Source: Ideonella sp.
Lineage (GTDB): Bacteria > Pseudomonadota > Gammaproteobacteria > Burkholderiales > Burkholderiaceae_C
DNA: 64,000 nucleotides
Assembly: GCA_016721465.1 (NCBI GenBank)
Contig: JADKIA010000030.1
Coordinates: 496,001-560,000, forward strand
Direction of reading: 5' to 3'
In this document: positions 7,752-15,892 of the stretch, piece after piece
How positions within the stretch are numbered: position 1 is the stretch's first letter
Layout: each line of letters starts with the position of its first letter
Notes under the pieces: model-generated
The model's input: the letters and a program-made list of their open reading frames with translations, nothing else
What the model was told of the DNA's origin: nothing
The model's database searches: none
Translations under genes and position numbers: made by a program

Positions 7752-8909
7752 ATGGCCGTTCAGGCGCACCGCATGACGTTCCTGCGCCTGCTAGCAGCCG
7801 TCGCAGCGGGATCGATCGCCGCGCTGGCGGCGCCGCAGGTGTGGGCCGCGGTGCCGTTCCCGGCGCTGGATCGCCCCGCGGTCCAGCAGCGCACGCCGCA
7901 ACGAAACGTTCTGCTCGCGGCCGCCGCGGCAGGGCCTCGACTGGTTGCAGTCGGCGAGCGTGGGCTCGTGGTCCTCTCCGACGACGGCGGTGCAAGCTGG
8001 CGGCAGGCGCAGACGGTCCCCGTGTCCGTCACCTTGACGGCTGTGCAGTTCATCGATGAACGCCTGGGGTGGGCCGTCGGGCATGGCGGCGTGGTGCTCC
8101 GGTCCGAGGACGCGGGGCAGACCTGGCGGCGCATGGTGGACGGGCGCCAACTGGCCCAAGCTGCACTGGCCGATGCACTCGCGCGCGCGCGCAGCGCACC
8201 CGCCGATGCAGGCGCGAAGGCCGCGGTGACCGCCGCCGAAACTCTGGTGGCCGACGGGCCCGACAAGCCGCTTCTGGACGTCCACTTCCTGGACGCCCGG
8301 CACGGCTGGGTGATCGGTGCCTACGGACTCATCTTCGAGACCACGGACGGCGGTGTCTCCTGGCGCAGTGCCATCACCCGCCTGGACAACCCGGGTGCCA
8401 AGCACCTGTACGCCATGGCGGTGCGCGGCCGGACGATGCTCATCGCCGGCGAACAGGGCGCCCTGTTCCGCTCCCGCGACGCCGGTGCGTCGTTCGAGCC
8501 GCTGGTGTCGCCCTACAAGGGGACCTGGTTCACGTTGGTCCGACTGCCGGGCCAGGGGCTGATCGTCGCCGGACTCAGGGGCAATGCCCTGTATTCCCCC
8601 GACGATGGAAGCAGTTGGACTCGCATCGAAGGCGCGCCGCCGGTGAACATCGTGGGCGGCATCAGGCTGGCCGACGACTCAGCGGTGCTGTGTAACCAGG
8701 CCGGCCAGTTGCTTGGCAGCCGCGAGGGTTCGCCGTTCGTGCCGCTGGCGTCGCCCGTGCTGACGCTGCCGACCGGCCTGGTGGCGGTTTCCCCGCAATC
8801 CCTGCTCGTGGTCGGCATGACGGGCGCGACCCGCGTGCCGGTGTCGTTGACGGGCAAACCAACGGCCGGCGCCGCATCGCTTTCCGACAACTCCCGAGCC
8901 GCCCGGTGA
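7752..8909 (+). CDS. YCF48/BNR Asp-box beta-propeller protein, exported
   Basis: The 385-residue protein begins with a signal peptide (hydrophobic LLAAVAAGSIAALAA, cleavage near residue 32). It carries at least five Asp-box repeats of the form S-x-D-x-G-x-x-W: SDDGGASWRQ, SEDAGQTWRR, TTDGGVSWRS, SRDAGASFEP and SPDDGSSWTR. This matches the YCF48/HCF136-type propeller often annotated as a photosystem II stability factor; here a photosynthetic role is not expected. Such proteins regularly accompany DUF1302, DUF1329 and MMPL genes. It probably assists the envelope transport complex (inference). It starts 1 base after the DUF1329 stop and overlaps the next gene by 4 bases. Confidence 0.8.
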   Translation: MAVQAHRMTFLRLLAAVAAGSIAALAAPQVWAAVPFPALDRPAVQQRTPQRNVLLAAAAAGPRLVAVGERGLVVLSDDGGASWRQAQTVPVSVTLTAVQFIDERLGWAVGHGGVVLRSEDAGQTWRRMVDGRQLAQAALADALARARSAPADAGAKAAVTAAETLVADGPDKPLLDVHFLDARHGWVIGAYGLIFETTDGGVSWRSAITRLDNPGAKHLYAMAVRGRTMLIAGEQGALFRSRDAGASFEPLVSPYKGTWFTLVRLPGQGLIVAGLRGNALYSPDDGSSWTRIEGAPPVNIVGGIRLADDSAVLCNQAGQLLGSREGSPFVPLASPVLTLPTGLVAVSPQSLLVVGMTGATRVPVSLTGKPTAGAASLSDNSRAAR

Positions 8910-11359
8910 CAGACACTTCAGGTCTATCCGAGGCGCCGGCCCGTCCAGGCTTCGATCCCCGGTCGGGGTCGGTACTGGAACGTGCGCTGTTCAACCACCG
9001 CGGCATCGTCGTCGCCCTGTGCCTGCTCATCACGGCGCTGCTGGGATGGCAGGTGACACGCCTGCAACTCTCGGCAAGCTTTGAGAAGACGATTCCGGCC
9101 TCGCACCCCTACATCGTCAACTTCCTGAAGCACCAGAACCAGCTCTACGGGCTGGGCAATGCCGTGCGCATCACGGTGGCGAACCCGCGCGGCACGATCT
9201 ACGACGCGCAGTACCTCGAGACGCTGCGCAAGCTCAGCGACGAGGTCTTCCTCACGCCGGGCGTGGGGCGCCAGCAGATGCGCAGCCTGTGGACCCCGGC
9301 CGTGCGCTGGTCCGCCGTCACCGAGGAAGGGCTCGAGGGCGGGCCCGTCATCCCAGATGGCTACGACGGCACGCCCATGAGCCTGCAGCGCCTGGCCGCC
9401 AACATCGCCCGCTCCGGCGAGATTGGCCAGCTGGTCGCGCTCGACGCGAAGTCGAGCGCAATCTTCGTGCCCCTGCTGTCCAAGGATGCCCAGGGCCACC
9501 CGCTGGACTATGCGCAGTTCTCGCGCAGCCTGGAGGACCTGCGTCTCAAGTACGAAGCTGCGGGCGTTGAGGTCCACATCACCGGATTCGCGCAGCTGAT
9601 CGGCGAGTTGATTGCCGGCGTGCGCTACGTGCTGGCCTTCTTCGGCATCGCCGTGCTGGTCGCCGCCGCGGCCGTGTTCTGGTACACGCGCTGCATCCGC
9701 TCGACGGTGCTGGTCGTGATCAGCTCGCTGGTGGCCGTGTTGTGGCAGCTCGGGCTGCTGCCTCTGCTCGGCTTCGCGCTGGATCCGTACTCGATGCTGG
9801 TTCCGTTCCTGGTGTTCGCCATCGGCATGAGCCACGGCGCGCAGAAGATGAACGGGATCATGCAGGACGTCGGGCGCGGCGTCGACACGCTGGTGGCGGC
9901 GCGCTTCACCTTCCGGCGGCTCTTCCTGGCCGGCCTGACGGCCTTGCTGGCGGACGCGGTGGGCTTTGCGGTGCTGCTGGTCATCGATGTGCAGGTGATC
10001 CGGGAGTTGGCGATCGCGGCGTCGCTGGGCGTCGCGGCCTTGATCTTCACGAACCTGATCCTGCTGCCGATCCTTCTGAGCTATGTCGGGGTCAGTCGTG
10101 TCGCCGCCGTTCGAAGCCTGCGCGAAGAAGATACCCAGGCCAGTGGCGGTGCCAGGCACCCCATGTGGGTTCTTCTGGACCGCTTCACCCGACCGCCGTG
10201 GGCGACGGCCGCGGTCATCATCGCCGCGGTACTGCTGGTGGGCGGCTACGCCGTCAGTGAGCACCTGTCGGTCGGCGACCTGGACGCCGGGGCGCCGGAG
10301 CTGCGCACCGACAGCCGCTACAACCGCGACGTGGCTTACGTGAACGCGGCCTACGGCGCATCGAGCGATGTCCTGGCCGTGATGGTCGAGACACCCCCCG
10401 GCCAGTGTTCTGAGCTTGGCACGGTGCTCAAGGTCGACGACCTCGAATGGCAGCTGCGCCAGCTGCCTGGCGTGGAGGCCACGAACTCCCTCGCGTTGCT
10501 GAATCGTCGCGTGCTGACCGGGCTCAACGAGGGCAGCCCCAAGTGGTACGAGATGCTGCCGAGCCAGGCCATGGTCAACTCGATCACCACGAACGCGCCG
10601 CGCGGTCTCTACGACGATGCGTGCAAGCTGCTGACCGTGTACATCTACCTGCATGACCACCGCGCGACCACGCTGTCCACGGTCGTCGAGCGGGTCGAAT
10701 CGTTTGCGGCATCGAACAACACGACGACGGTCAGGTTCACGCTGGCCGCCGGCTCCGCAGGCATCGAGGCCGCAACCAACATCGTGGTCAGGGCAGCGTG
10801 GCGGAAGATGCTGTGGCTGGTCTATGGGGCGGTCGTCCTGCTGGCCTTCGTCACGTTCCGGTCGTGGCGTGCCGTGCTCGTCGCGGTCCTGCCGCTGGTG
10901 GTCACCTCGTTCCTGGCCGAGGCCCTGATGGTGGCCCTGGGTATGGGCGTCAAGGTTGCCACGCTGCCGGTGATTGCGCTGGGGGTGGGCATCGGGGTCG
11001 ACTACGCGCTGTACATCCTCTCCGTCACGCTCACATGGCTGCGCCAGGGAGCCTCGCTGTCCGAGGCCTACTACCGTGCGCTGCTCTTCACCGGGAAGGT
11101 CGTGATGCTGACTGGTGTGACGCTGGCCATCGGCGTGATCACGTGGGTGGCCAGCCCGATCAAGTTTCAGGCGGACATGGGCGTGCTGCTGGCCTTCATG
11201 TTCATCTGGAACATGGTCGGCGCGATGGTCCTGCTGCCGGCGCTGGCCTACTACCTGCTGCGACCGAGGCCGAAGCGATCGGTGATCGACGAGGCTTTCA
11301 ATGGATCGACGCCGGAACTCCGGCCCGCGACCTTGCCTCCGACGGAGGGCCCGCGATGA
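8906..11359 (+). CDS. MMPL/RND-family inner-membrane transporter
   Basis: The 817-residue protein starts with GTG in a GTGA overlap with the preceding gene. It has the RND layout of a first membrane helix (residues ~29-48), a periplasmic loop, a cluster of membrane segments (~230-400), a second periplasmic loop, and a second cluster (~635-790). Segments such as VPFLVFAIGMSHGAQKMNG and ALGVGIGVDYALYILS are MMPL/HpnN-like. It needs no separate adaptor within this locus. Together with the DUF1302, DUF1329 and YCF48-like proteins it probably forms an envelope system for import or export of a hydrophobic compound. Direction of transport cannot be told from sequence. Confidence 0.88.
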   Translation: MTDTSGLSEAPARPGFDPRSGSVLERALFNHRGIVVALCLLITALLGWQVTRLQLSASFEKTIPASHPYIVNFLKHQNQLYGLGNAVRITVANPRGTIYDAQYLETLRKLSDEVFLTPGVGRQQMRSLWTPAVRWSAVTEEGLEGGPVIPDGYDGTPMSLQRLAANIARSGEIGQLVALDAKSSAIFVPLLSKDAQGHPLDYAQFSRSLEDLRLKYEAAGVEVHITGFAQLIGELIAGVRYVLAFFGIAVLVAAAAVFWYTRCIRSTVLVVISSLVAVLWQLGLLPLLGFALDPYSMLVPFLVFAIGMSHGAQKMNGIMQDVGRGVDTLVAARFTFRRLFLAGLTALLADAVGFAVLLVIDVQVIRELAIAASLGVAALIFTNLILLPILLSYVGVSRVAAVRSLREEDTQASGGARHPMWVLLDRFTRPPWATAAVIIAAVLLVGGYAVSEHLSVGDLDAGAPELRTDSRYNRDVAYVNAAYGASSDVLAVMVETPPGQCSELGTVLKVDDLEWQLRQLPGVEATNSLALLNRRVLTGLNEGSPKWYEMLPSQAMVNSITTNAPRGLYDDACKLLTVYIYLHDHRATTLSTVVERVESFAASNNTTTVRFTLAAGSAGIEAATNIVVRAAWRKMLWLVYGAVVLLAFVTFRSWRAVLVAVLPLVVTSFLAEALMVALGMGVKVATLPVIALGVGIGVDYALYILSVTLTWLRQGASLSEAYYRALLFTGKVVMLTGVTLAIGVITWVASPIKFQADMGVLLAFMFIWNMVGAMVLLPALAYYLLRPRPKRSVIDEAFNGSTPELRPATLPPTEGPR

Positions 11360-12402
11360 GCTATAGACACCTGCTTGTTCCTATCGACGGCACGCCGCTC
11401 GCAGCGAATGTCGTCAGTGGGGCCGTCGCGCTGGCCCGCGACATGGGGGCGCGGATCTGCTTTCTACATGTCGTCGCCGATTTCGGCGCGAGCGGTGATG
11501 GTGCACTGCTGCACGCGGCAGACCCAAAAGCCTTCGCCGATGGTGCGCTGGGCAACGCCCGAGTGCTGCTCGCCAAGGCCGAGGCTTCGGCGCGCGTCGC
11601 CGGCGTCGACGCGACCACAATCTGCGTGGAGCACGACCGTCCGCACGAAGCCATTCTCGACACGGCGCGGGCGCAAGGCTGCGACCTGGTGTACATGGCG
11701 TCGCACGGCCGGCGCGGAATAAGGGCTGTGTGGCAGACCTCCGTCGTGCAGCGGCTGCTTCAGCAGACGGTCCTGCCCGTGCTGGTGTCCGAAGTGGAAA
11801 GCAATCACCAGGCGTCCGATGCGCAGCGCGCCTTGGCCACGATCCGCGAGGAACATCGGTCGCTCGCCGCGGTCATCCACGCGTTGCAGCGGGTGATGCA
11901 ATCGGCCACTCAAAGCGCGGCGCCGCCCGACTTTGGATTGCTGCGGGCGATGCTCTACTACATCGAACACTTTCCGGAACGCCTGCATCACCCCAAGGAA
12001 GAGGCCTACCTGTTCAGCAGGTTGGCGCAACACACGCGCGACTTCGATGCCGTCATCGAGAAGCTGCGTGGGCAGCACCGTGAAGGTGGGGAGCTGTTCG
12101 GCCAGCTGCGCGCCGCTCTGCAGGGGTACGAAGCGGGAACGGTGAACAGCAGCAGCTTTGCCGCGTCGATCGAAGCCTTCGCGAGTGCGCAATGGGAGCA
12201 CATGCGCGCCGAAGAAAAGGTGATCATGCCCGCTGCGCTGATACACCTGTCGTCACAGGACTGGACGGAGGTTGCCGCCGCATTTCTCGACAACCACGAT
12301 CCGCGCTTCGGCGAGGAGGCGGACGAGCCGTTCTCGGAGCTCTGTGTCCGCGTGCTCAACCTCGCGGCCGACTCGTCGGCGGCCGCGAGGATCCGGCCCT
12401 GA
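11356..12402 (+). CDS. UspA-hemerythrin (HHE) fusion protein
   Basis: The ATG at 11356 overlaps the MMPL stop (ATGA). The 348-residue protein has an N-terminal universal stress protein domain (residues 1 to ~150; starts YRHLLVPIDGTPLA, ends near VLPVLVSEVE) with the MASHGRRGI phosphate-loop region. A C-terminal hemerythrin-like HHE domain runs from ~165 to 320, with iron-ligand candidates in IREEHRSL, YIEHFPERLHHPKEE, LRGQHREGG and WEHMRAEEK. HHE domains bind O2, NO or iron. Association with an oxygenase pathway suggests oxygen or redox sensing or storage (inference). The last 47 bases overlap the convergent TetR gene. Confidence 0.85.
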   Translation: MSYRHLLVPIDGTPLAANVVSGAVALARDMGARICFLHVVADFGASGDGALLHAADPKAFADGALGNARVLLAKAEASARVAGVDATTICVEHDRPHEAILDTARAQGCDLVYMASHGRRGIRAVWQTSVVQRLLQQTVLPVLVSEVESNHQASDAQRALATIREEHRSLAAVIHALQRVMQSATQSAAPPDFGLLRAMLYYIEHFPERLHHPKEEAYLFSRLAQHTRDFDAVIEKLRGQHREGGELFGQLRAALQGYEAGTVNSSSFAASIEAFASAQWEHMRAEEKVIMPAALIHLSSQDWTEVAAAFLDNHDPRFGEEADEPFSELCVRVLNLAADSSAAARIRP

Positions 12403-13168
12403 CACGCTCGCCCTGCCGCGCCGGTGCGGATCGAGGACGGGCCAGCATGCCGCCGAGCAGCGCGTCGACGGCGTTGTCGAAGTAGGCGAGGGCGGCGTTG
12501 GCGGCCTTCAGTCTGCGGCCGTACATGCGCTCAGGCAGTTCGCAGGCGATGAAGTAGGACACCAGCACGCCGGTCAGCATCACGCTGGCGTGTTCGACTG
12601 GAATGCGCCTGAAGATGCCTTGTGCCATGCACTCCTCGATGAGGGCGCCCAGACGCCGATTGAAGGGCGCCATGTAGGTGTCGACCAGCCAGTCCAGGCG
12701 CGAACTCTCGAACATCATCTCCTTCTGCATGATCGCGTGGACCGAGGGTCGATGCACGTTGATCAAGGCGAACGACCGCAGCAGCAGCTTGAGCCGTTCC
12801 AGAGGGGACGCGCCGGACGGATCGTCATCGAGTGCCTGCTGCACGAGAACCGTGGCCTGGTAGCCCTCCTCGATCACGGCGCGCCACACCCCCTCCTTGG
12901 TGCGGAAGTGGTAGTTCAGCAGTGGCTGCTTGACCCCTGCACGACGTGCGATGGACAGCACCGAGGCGCCTTCGAAACCGCGTTCGGAGAACTCGATGGC
13001 CGCCGCATCGAGCAGTCGGCGCTTGCCGGTCGATTCCACGGGTTCGACAGCAGGCCGCAGATGTGGCGGGCGCTTGTGGGCTTGCCCGATAGGCCTGTCC
13101 CCGAGCCCGGCTCGGTGCTTGGCCGACGGGGGCGCCTTCTTGTAGGTGGCGGCAGGGCTACTGGGCAT
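12356..13168 (-). CDS. TetR-family regulator 1
   Basis: The 270-residue protein has a TetR HTH at residues ~48-95 (GKRRLLDAAAIEFSERGFEG, recognition helix RAGVKQPLLNYHF) and a C-terminal ligand domain. It closely resembles the second TetR protein at 22851-23627, with an identical recognition helix, so both should read the same DNA. It is divergent from the extradiol dioxygenase at 13295, and the 126-base gap between them holds two motif copies. It is probably the repressor of this island, relieved by a pathway substrate or intermediate. There is no clear Shine-Dalgarno sequence. A basic, proline-rich N-terminal extension of ~45 residues precedes the HTH. Confidence 0.88.
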   Translation of the reverse strand: MPSSPAATYKKAPPSAKHRAGLGDRPIGQAHKRPPHLRPAVEPVESTGKRRLLDAAAIEFSERGFEGASVLSIARRAGVKQPLLNYHFRTKEGVWRAVIEEGYQATVLVQQALDDDPSGASPLERLKLLLRSFALINVHRPSVHAIMQKEMMFESSRLDWLVDTYMAPFNRRLGALIEECMAQGIFRRIPVEHASVMLTGVLVSYFIACELPERMYGRRLKAANAALAYFDNAVDALLGGMLARPRSAPARQGERVRAGSSRPPTSRPRG

Positions 13169-13211
13169 GGTCGGCCGATTCTAGGTGCCGATGCGTCGAG
13201 AACCAGGCCCT

Positions 13212-13260
13212 GCTGATATCGGTATAAGCACGGGTGCACGAGAACTTATGGAGATATAAG
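13212..13260 (+). promoter_or_regulatory. Paired shared operator motif, copy 2 (TetR 1 / extradiol 1 gap)
   Basis: GCTGATATCGGTATAAG (13212-13228) matches the site at 4566 in all but one position (CAG versus CGG). A second element, ACTTATGGAGATATAAG (13244-13260), follows 15 bases later and matches the second element at 19428-19444. The pair occupies the middle of the gap between the divergent TetR 1 and dioxygenase genes, where it can control both. Confidence 0.65.
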
Positions 13261-13294
13261 CTGATCGCTTCCTTCCACTTGCCCAGACACCCTC

Positions 13295-14233
13295 ATGATC
13301 GAGTCGCTCGCCTATGTCGGTTTTGTCTCACCCCGCGCGGCGGAGTGGGCCAGCTTCGGACCCCAGGTCCTCGGACTCCAGCTCGCACCTGCACAGGCCG
13401 ACGGGGTCGTCCGCCTGCGCATGGACGATGCTGCGTACCGCATTTCCGTGGCCGACGGGCAGCACGATGGGCTGGACCATCTCGGCTGGGGCGTGGCCGG
13501 TCCCGCCCAGTTTGAGGCCGCACTGCAGCGCGTGCACGCCGCCGGCTGCAAGGTCGTGCGCGAAGGCGCCGAACTGGCGGCCAGTCGTTGCGTGGCCGAG
13601 CTGGCGTCGTTCAGCGACCCCTTCGGCTGGCGCCAGGAGATCTCCTGGGGGCAGGCGTGCCGGCAGAACACGTTCCAGCCAGGCCGGCCGATGTCGGGCT
13701 TCGTGACGGGCGAGGCCGGGCTGGGCCACATCGTGCTCATCTCGCCCGATCTCGCGCGCTCGGAGGCCTTCTATCTCGACGTGCTCGGCTTCCGTGTCAC
13801 GGACGAAGTCCGTTTCATGGGGCAGAAGATCCGCTTCTACAACTGCAACTCGCGCCACCACACGCTGGCCATGACCGAGGTGCCGGGCATGGTCGGCGTG
13901 CATCACCTGATGCTGCAGGTGCGCTCGCTCGACGACGTCGGCACCGCGCTGGACAAGGTGCAGCAGGGTGCGGCCGAACTGACCGTGACGCTGGGCCGCC
14001 ACTGCAACGACCACATGGTGTCGTTCTATGCGCGCACGCCGGCGGGGTTCGAGATCGAGTACGGATGGGGTGCAGTCGATGTCCACGCCGATGAGTCCAT
14101 CCCGCGCATGTACGACAGCGGCGACATCTGGGGCCACCAGCCGGTAGGCGGCAGCTGGCATCCACCTGGAATCATGCGGCCGATCGGCGCCGGGCCCGGC
14201 GCGCTGCCTGCCATCTTCGGAGACCGCAAATGA
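13295..14233 (+). CDS. BphC-type extradiol ring-cleavage dioxygenase 1
   Basis: The 312-residue two-domain VOC protein matches type I extradiol dioxygenases of the BphC/HsaC group. Iron ligands predicted by alignment are His145 (GLGHIVL), His204 (VHHLMLQV) and Glu255 (FEIEYGWG); the active-site histidine pair is in SRHHTLAM, and NDHMVSFY is also conserved. It opens a catechol next to its hydroxyls to give a yellow 2-hydroxy-6-oxo-dienoate. The following monooxygenase gene overlaps it by ATGA, so product formation and catechol supply are coupled. The close paralogue at 23828-24730 shares the ligands. BphC relatives favour bicyclic or polycyclic catechols, but specificity cannot be read directly. 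Confidence 0.92.
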   Translation: MIESLAYVGFVSPRAAEWASFGPQVLGLQLAPAQADGVVRLRMDDAAYRISVADGQHDGLDHLGWGVAGPAQFEAALQRVHAAGCKVVREGAELAASRCVAELASFSDPFGWRQEISWGQACRQNTFQPGRPMSGFVTGEAGLGHIVLISPDLARSEAFYLDVLGFRVTDEVRFMGQKIRFYNCNSRHHTLAMTEVPGMVGVHHLMLQVRSLDDVGTALDKVQQGAAELTVTLGRHCNDHMVSFYARTPAGFEIEYGWGAVDVHADESIPRMYDSGDIWGHQPVGGSWHPPGIMRPIGAGPGALPAIFGDRK

Positions 14234-15834
14234 GCGCGACCATTTCGGATCAAGGCCAGGTTGACTTCGATGTGGTCCTGGTCGGTGCAGGTCCGACGGG
14301 CCTCACCCTGGCCCTTCTCCTGGCCGGTCGCGGGCACCACGTGGCCCTGGTCGAGCGCTGGCCGCAGCCGTACCCGCAACCGCGTGCGATCGGTCTGGAC
14401 CAGGAAGCGCTGCGCTTGATGCGCCAAGCAGGCGCCGATGAGCGCGTGCAGCAGGTGCTGCAATGGTCCGCCGAGCTGGCCGAGGCGCACTACGTCACGC
14501 CCGAGGGCGAGATCCTGATGCGCATGCCCGTGCGCGAGCGCGGCGAGTCGGGCTGGCCCGACATGGTCGCGTTCAACCAGCCGGACGTGGAAGCGTGTCT
14601 CGAGGATCTCGTCAACGAAAGCCCGCGCATCAAGGTCATGCGCAATGCGATCGTCGTGGGTCTGGTGCGCCACGACGACACGCCCCAGGTGCGTTACTTG
14701 AGCGGAGACGGCAAGGGCGAGCCCAGGGCCGGCGCAACACCGCGCACGCTGACGGCGAAGTTCGTCGTCGGCTGCGATGGCGCCAACAGCTTCATCGCGT
14801 CCGAACTGAAGCCGGGCTGGACCGACCTCGGATTCAGTTCTGACTGGCTCGTGGTCGACATTCGGCCGACGGTCGAACGGCAGTGGGTACCGTTCCTCGC
14901 CGAGGTGCTGGACCCGATGCGCCCGACCACGGTGGCGCCCGCCGGCCCGGGCCGGCGGCGCTTCGAGTTCATGCTCATGCCGGGCGAGACGAACGAGTCC
15001 ATGTCCACGCCTGAGGCGATCTGGCGGCTGCTCGGAAGGTGGAACGTGACGCCGCAGAACTGCGAGCTGGTGCGCGCCGTGGTCTACCGCTTCAAGGGCC
15101 GGTGGGCCGACGACTGGCGCGACGGACGCGTGCTGCTGGCCGGCGATGCGGCGCACCTGACGCCCCCCTTTCTGGGCCAAGGGTTCAACTCGGGGATCCG
15201 CGACGCCGGCAACCTCGCGATGTACCTCGACCTGGTATTGCGCGGACTGGCACCTGTCGCGCTGCTCGACCGCTACACCGAGGAGCGTGCGCCGCACGTG
15301 GGCGCGCTGATCCGGCGTGCGGTCGAGCTGGGTCACCACATCTGCATCACCGACCCCGAGCAGGCCCGCATGCGCGACGAGGGGCTGCGCAATATGCGCG
15401 ACAGCGGCGTGACGCCGCTGGCCGAGCGCGTGCCGCTCGTCGGCGGCGTGCTGGCCGACAACGACGCGCTGGCCGGCACCCTGAGCCACCAGGGCCGTGT
15501 CGACAACGGTGCGGCCAGCGGGATGTTCGACGACGTGTGCGCCAACGGCCGCTTCGTGCTGCTCGGCGCTGACGCCGACCCGCAGACCCACCTGGGCCCT
15601 CAGGCGCGCGCGGTGTGGGCGCGGCTTGGTGGCGCCAGTTTCCACATCGGCGAGTCCGCACCCTGGCGCGATGTGGAAGGTGTTTACAAGGCCTGGATGG
15701 GCGGCGCAGGTGCGACGGTCGTGCTGATCAGGCCGGACTACCACGTCTTCGGCTCGGGGCCGTCCGGGGCCGACGCCGATCGGCTCGTGCTCGAGCTGGG
15801 TCGCAAGCTGGGCCTGTCCGGCGCGGCTGCCTGA
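14230..15834 (+). CDS. MhpA-like FAD-dependent aromatic monooxygenase 2
   Basis: The 534-residue class A flavoprotein hydroxylase has GAGPTG at residues 19-24, GCDGANSFIASEL in the middle and GDAAHLTPPFLGQGFNSGIRD near residue 305. It is similar along its length to the enzyme at 1752-3323 (for example PYPQPRAIG versus PYPLPRAIG, and PAGPGRRRFEFMLMPGET in both). It should hydroxylate a phenol ortho to its OH, making the catechol for the dioxygenase that overlaps it upstream. The next gene, the 2-oxoacid oxidoreductase, starts 58 bases downstream, in the same apparent operon. Confidence 0.9.
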   Translation: MSATISDQGQVDFDVVLVGAGPTGLTLALLLAGRGHHVALVERWPQPYPQPRAIGLDQEALRLMRQAGADERVQQVLQWSAELAEAHYVTPEGEILMRMPVRERGESGWPDMVAFNQPDVEACLEDLVNESPRIKVMRNAIVVGLVRHDDTPQVRYLSGDGKGEPRAGATPRTLTAKFVVGCDGANSFIASELKPGWTDLGFSSDWLVVDIRPTVERQWVPFLAEVLDPMRPTTVAPAGPGRRRFEFMLMPGETNESMSTPEAIWRLLGRWNVTPQNCELVRAVVYRFKGRWADDWRDGRVLLAGDAAHLTPPFLGQGFNSGIRDAGNLAMYLDLVLRGLAPVALLDRYTEERAPHVGALIRRAVELGHHICITDPEQARMRDEGLRNMRDSGVTPLAERVPLVGGVLADNDALAGTLSHQGRVDNGAASGMFDDVCANGRFVLLGADADPQTHLGPQARAVWARLGGASFHIGESAPWRDVEGVYKAWMGGAGATVVLIRPDYHVFGSGPSGADADRLVLELGRKLGLSGAAA

Positions 15835-15892
15835 TCGTGCAGCGCACCGCCCGCGCCGCCAACGGCGGCGCGTCCTCCTGTGGGGATCGACC

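Noticed and set aside
7752..8909. Reading the YCF48-like protein as evidence of a photosynthetic organism
   Set aside because: The Asp-box fold is widespread beside DUF1302/MMPL genes in non-photosynthetic proteobacteria, and no photosynthesis gene is present.
8924..10660. Minus-strand frame of 578 codons opposite the MMPL gene
   Set aside because: It is His/Gln/Arg-rich and has neither a domain nor a ribosome binding site; the plus strand encodes a normal RND protein.
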